From Lachnospiraceae bacterium (lineage in GTDB: Bacteria; Bacillota; Clostridia; Lachnospirales; Lachnospiraceae): a DNA stretch of 40,505 nucleotides. The stretch lies in NCBI GenBank assembly GCA_016284355.1, contig JAEEOQ010000037.1, positions 1-40,505 of the forward strand, given 5' to 3'. Below the pieces are notes generated by a model. It worked only from the letters and a program-made list of their open reading frames with translations. It searched no databases and was not told the origin of the DNA. Shown in pieces: positions 38,382 to 40,505 of this stretch (within the stretch, counting starts at the first letter, position 1; each line of letters starts with the position of its first letter). Made by a program: the position numbers and the translations under genes.

Positions 38382-39365
38382 ATGGTTACTATAAAAGACG
38401 TGGCTAGGGAAGCCGGCGTTGCTATATCTACTGTATCCAATGTTCTTAATAATGTTAATGTTGTAAGCGAAGAGAAGAGAAAAAAGGTTCTTGAAGTTGC
38501 CAAGCGCCTTGGATACGTTCCAAATATGAACGCAAGGATGCTAAAAAGCAGCAAAAAGAATACCATAGGTTTTTTCTGCCCTTCGCTTCAGGGGTATTTT
38601 TATAATATTCTCCTTAGCAGATGCCAGATCGAATGTCAGAAATCGGGCTATCTGTTTAATGTGTATATCTGTAATGAGATAGCGGAAAACGAAGTGGTTG
38701 ATATTATCGGCTCTTCAGGAGTTGCAGGTGCTGTTGTTATCAATATGTTAAACGATAAAGCATCCGTAGACAGGCTGAAAAGTTTTAATATGCCTATAGT
38801 TTTCCTTGACAGAGAAATTTGCGGAGAATATGTATCAAGCATTACCATAGATAATTATAACGGTGTAAAAAGCGCTGTGGATTATCTTATAGAGCAGGGA
38901 AAAAAGAAGATCGGATATATTTTTGGTGAGAATTGTTATGACTCTTACTTAAGGTATAAAGCATATCTAGATTCCCTTGAAGAACATGGGCTTACAAAAT
39001 ATGATGATTTTTATCTTCAATGTTTTGATAAGGAAAATGTGGCATATGATGAGGTTTCAAGGCTTCTAAAACAGGGCGTAAACCTTCCTGATGCTATTTT
39101 TTCCGACAACGACGATCAGGGCTTTGGACTTATTAAAGCCCTTAAAGACAATGGCATCAAAGTTCCGAGAGATATAGCTGTGGTGGGTTTTGACGACGTG
39201 CCGATGGCAGCGTACTATAATCCGCCCCTTACTACGGTACACAGCCCTATCAGTGAGATGGGCTATGAGGCGGCAAGAGAGATAGTAAGACTTATAAACA
39301 GCGACAACAAAGAAGGGTCGCATAAGATGCTGCCCACAAGCTTTGTTGTTCGAGAGTCGGTATGA
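38382..39365 (+). CDS. LacI/GalR-family transcriptional regulator
   Basis: 327 residues. The DNA-binding headpiece is VTIKDVAREAGVAISTVSNVLNNVNVVSEEKRKKVLEVAKRLGYVPN (residues 2-48), followed by the hinge NARMLKSSKKNTIGFFCP. The effector domain is a type 1 periplasmic-binding fold with FLDREICGEYVSSITIDNYNGVKSAVDYLIEQGKKKIGYI and the PDAIFSDNDDQGFGLIKAL and VVGFDDVPMA signatures. It probably represses sugar genes, with a sugar as inducer, but none of the adjacent genes is a clear target. GGAGG at 38372-38376 precedes ATG 38382. The hairpins just upstream could be an autoregulatory site. Confidence 0.93.
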   Translation: MVTIKDVAREAGVAISTVSNVLNNVNVVSEEKRKKVLEVAKRLGYVPNMNARMLKSSKKNTIGFFCPSLQGYFYNILLSRCQIECQKSGYLFNVYICNEIAENEVVDIIGSSGVAGAVVINMLNDKASVDRLKSFNMPIVFLDREICGEYVSSITIDNYNGVKSAVDYLIEQGKKKIGYIFGENCYDSYLRYKAYLDSLEEHGLTKYDDFYLQCFDKENVAYDEVSRLLKQGVNLPDAIFSDNDDQGFGLIKALKDNGIKVPRDIAVVGFDDVPMAAYYNPPLTTVHSPISEMGYEAAREIVRLINSDNKEGSHKMLPTSFVVRESV

Positions 39366-39398
39366 AAAATACCTAAGCTTTTTAGCTTAGGTATTTTT
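39365..39398. terminator. Bidirectional terminator between the LacI gene and argH
   Basis: Perfect 15-bp inverted repeat AAAAATACCTAAGCT / AGCTTAGGTATTTTT with a TTTT loop. It begins on the last base of the LacI stop codon, and the argH stop codon lies at the loop. Confidence 0.95.
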
Positions 39399-40505
39399 CA
39401 CACGCTTTTATATGAGCGGCTATGGCTTCTTTACCCGGGCCACCTTTTGTGTTTCTCTTGTTTACGCATTCTGTAAGAGAAACTGCCTTATATATGTCTT
39501 CTTCAAAAACAGGAGATATGTTTTTGTATTCAGAAAGAGTAAGCTCATCAAGAGATTTTCCTTCCTCAGAAGCATATATAACAAGCCTTCCGATTATTCC
39601 GTGGGCTTCTCTAAAAGGTACGCCTTTATTTACAAGGTAATCTGCTGCGTCGGTGGCGTTTGTAAAGCCGCCGCCTGCGCTTTTACTCATAATTTCTTTG
39701 TTAAATGTTGTGCTCTTTAACATGGCGGTAAAGAGGGCAAGACAGTCTTTTACGGTATCTATTGCATCAAAAGTTCCCTCTTTGTCTTCCTGCATATCTT
39801 TATTGTATGCAAGCGGGAGACCCTTAAGAGACGTAAGCATAGCCATAAGACTTCCGTAAACTCTGCCTGTTTTACCTCTTATAAGCTCAGCAATATCAGG
39901 GTTTTTCTTTTGCGGCATGATAGAACTGCCTGTAGAAAAGGCATCATCAAGCTCGATAAATCTGTATTCGTTGGTATTCCAGATGATAAACTCCTCTGAA
40001 AACCTTGAAAGATGCATCATAATGGTTGAAAGAGCAGAAAGAAGCTCTATGATATAGTCTCTGTCTGAAACCGAATCCATGGAATTTTCCGTAGCCTTGT
40101 CAAAACCAAGGAGACCTGCGGTATATTCTCTGTCAAGTGGATATGTGGTCCCTGCAAGAGCTCCGGCGCCAAGAGGGCATTCGTTCATACGCTTTCTGAT
40201 ATCATTTAGCCTTCCCGTATCTCTTTTAAACATCTCAAAATATGCGCCCATATGGTGTGCAAGAGTAAGTGGCTGAGCCTTTTGAAGATGTGTAAAGCCG
40301 GGCATTATGGTGTCTGTATTTGCCTTCATGGTATCAAGCAGAACAATAAGAAGTTCTCTTATAAGTTCTTTAATGTTGTCAATCTCATTTCTTACGTAAA
40401 GACGCATGTCAAGGGCTACCTGATCGTTACGGGAACGGCCTGTATGAAGCCTTTTGCCAGCATCGCCTATACGCTCTGTAAGGGTAGCTTCAACAAAACT
40501 GTGTA
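39382..40505 (-). CDS. argH: Argininosuccinate lyase, 5' end outside window
   Basis: The leftward frame is open to the window edge; the visible part is 373 codons plus a partial one. The conserved [50 protein letters not shown] and the signature [20 protein letters not shown] (catalytic Ser loop) identify ArgH, which splits argininosuccinate into arginine and fumarate. A Met at 40407 is internal and not the start, since the SRNDQ motif lies upstream of it. The C-terminus EKYLS and the stop codon are encoded inside the terminator hairpin. argG would be expected upstream, beyond the window. Confidence 0.95.
   Translation of the reverse strand, partial: HSFVEATLTERIGDAGKRLHTGRSRNDQVALDMRLYVRNEIDNIKELIRELLIVLLDTMKANTDTIMPGFTHLQKAQPLTLAHHMGAYFEMFKRDTGRLNDIRKRMNECPLGAGALAGTTYPLDREYTAGLLGFDKATENSMDSVSDRDYIIELLSALSTIMMHLSRFSEEFIIWNTNEYRFIELDDAFSTGSSIMPQKKNPDIAELIRGKTGRVYGSLMAMLTSLKGLPLAYNKDMQEDKEGTFDAIDTVKDCLALFTAMLKSTTFNKEIMSKSAGGGFTNATDAADYLVNKGVPFREAHGIIGRLVIYASEEGKSLDELTLSEYKNISPVFEEDIYKAVSLTECVNKRNTKGGPGKEAIAAHIKACEKYLS

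Noticed and set aside
1-40505. CRISPR array, tRNA, rRNA, prophage or insertion sequence
   Set aside because: No regularly spaced direct repeats with spacers, no cloverleaf-like or rRNA sequence, and no transposase, integrase or phage structural gene was seen.

Overview
The window looks like a chromosomal segment of an anaerobic, low-to-moderate G+C Firmicute, most likely a Lachnospiraceae (Butyrivibrio/Roseburia-like) bacterium. The grounds are a pyruvate formate-lyase pair, a type III glutamine synthetase, a cytoplasmic GH120-type xylosidase, Lachnospiraceae-style surface-protein domains, strong AGGAGG ribosome binding sites, short intergenic gaps and abundant rho-independent terminators. 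Genus placement is inference. No rRNA, tRNA, CRISPR array, phage or transposase gene was seen.

Layout. 1-3741: end of a CorC/HlyC membrane protein, an acyltransferase, an RlmI-type rRNA methyltransferase and an XRE regulator with a long helical C-terminus. 3855-4811: a self-contained DUF2975 membrane protein + small HTH regulator operon with a strong promoter, an operator-like inverted repeat and a terminator. 4831-10180: a run of small accessory genes (histidine phosphatase, nitroreductase, two GNATs, MazG-like, DUF3784, a secreted protein, a cysteine hydrolase). Several of their junctions carry copies of a palindromic repeat with 11-bp arms ACATATGTACC / GGTACATATGT. 10279-14407: a D-2-hydroxyacid dehydrogenase facing pflA-pflB; pflB is preceded by a ZTP (pfl-motif) riboswitch that overlaps a terminator.

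14534-20265 is a probable operon of a DUF5050 protein, chorismate mutase, MoxR ATPase, DUF58 protein and membrane transglutaminase. 20372-27517 holds a divergent methionyl-tRNA synthetase, a membrane sensor diguanylate cyclase, and a leftward arginase-family + sugar-binding lipoprotein pair divergent from an HtrA protease whose promoter carries 11-bp-phased direct repeats. 27661-32455 holds the GH120 protein, PcrA helicase and a small acidic-tailed membrane protein. 32503-34824 is a leftward FliK-like pair. 35067-40505 holds a LysM protein, a DUF624 protein, glnN, a LacI regulator and argH, which runs off the right edge.

The metabolic theme is fermentation and one-carbon/nitrogen economy (PFL under ZTP control, GSIII, ArgH). 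The regulatory theme is short RNA structures and helically phased repeats in the gaps. The observations I think most deserve follow-up are the palindromic repeat family at 5.4-10.2 kb (possibly 3.8 kb too), the phased repeats in front of htrA and the LysM gene, the MetRS-like protein with a degenerate KMSKS loop, and the tandem GGGG-loop hairpins before the LacI gene.
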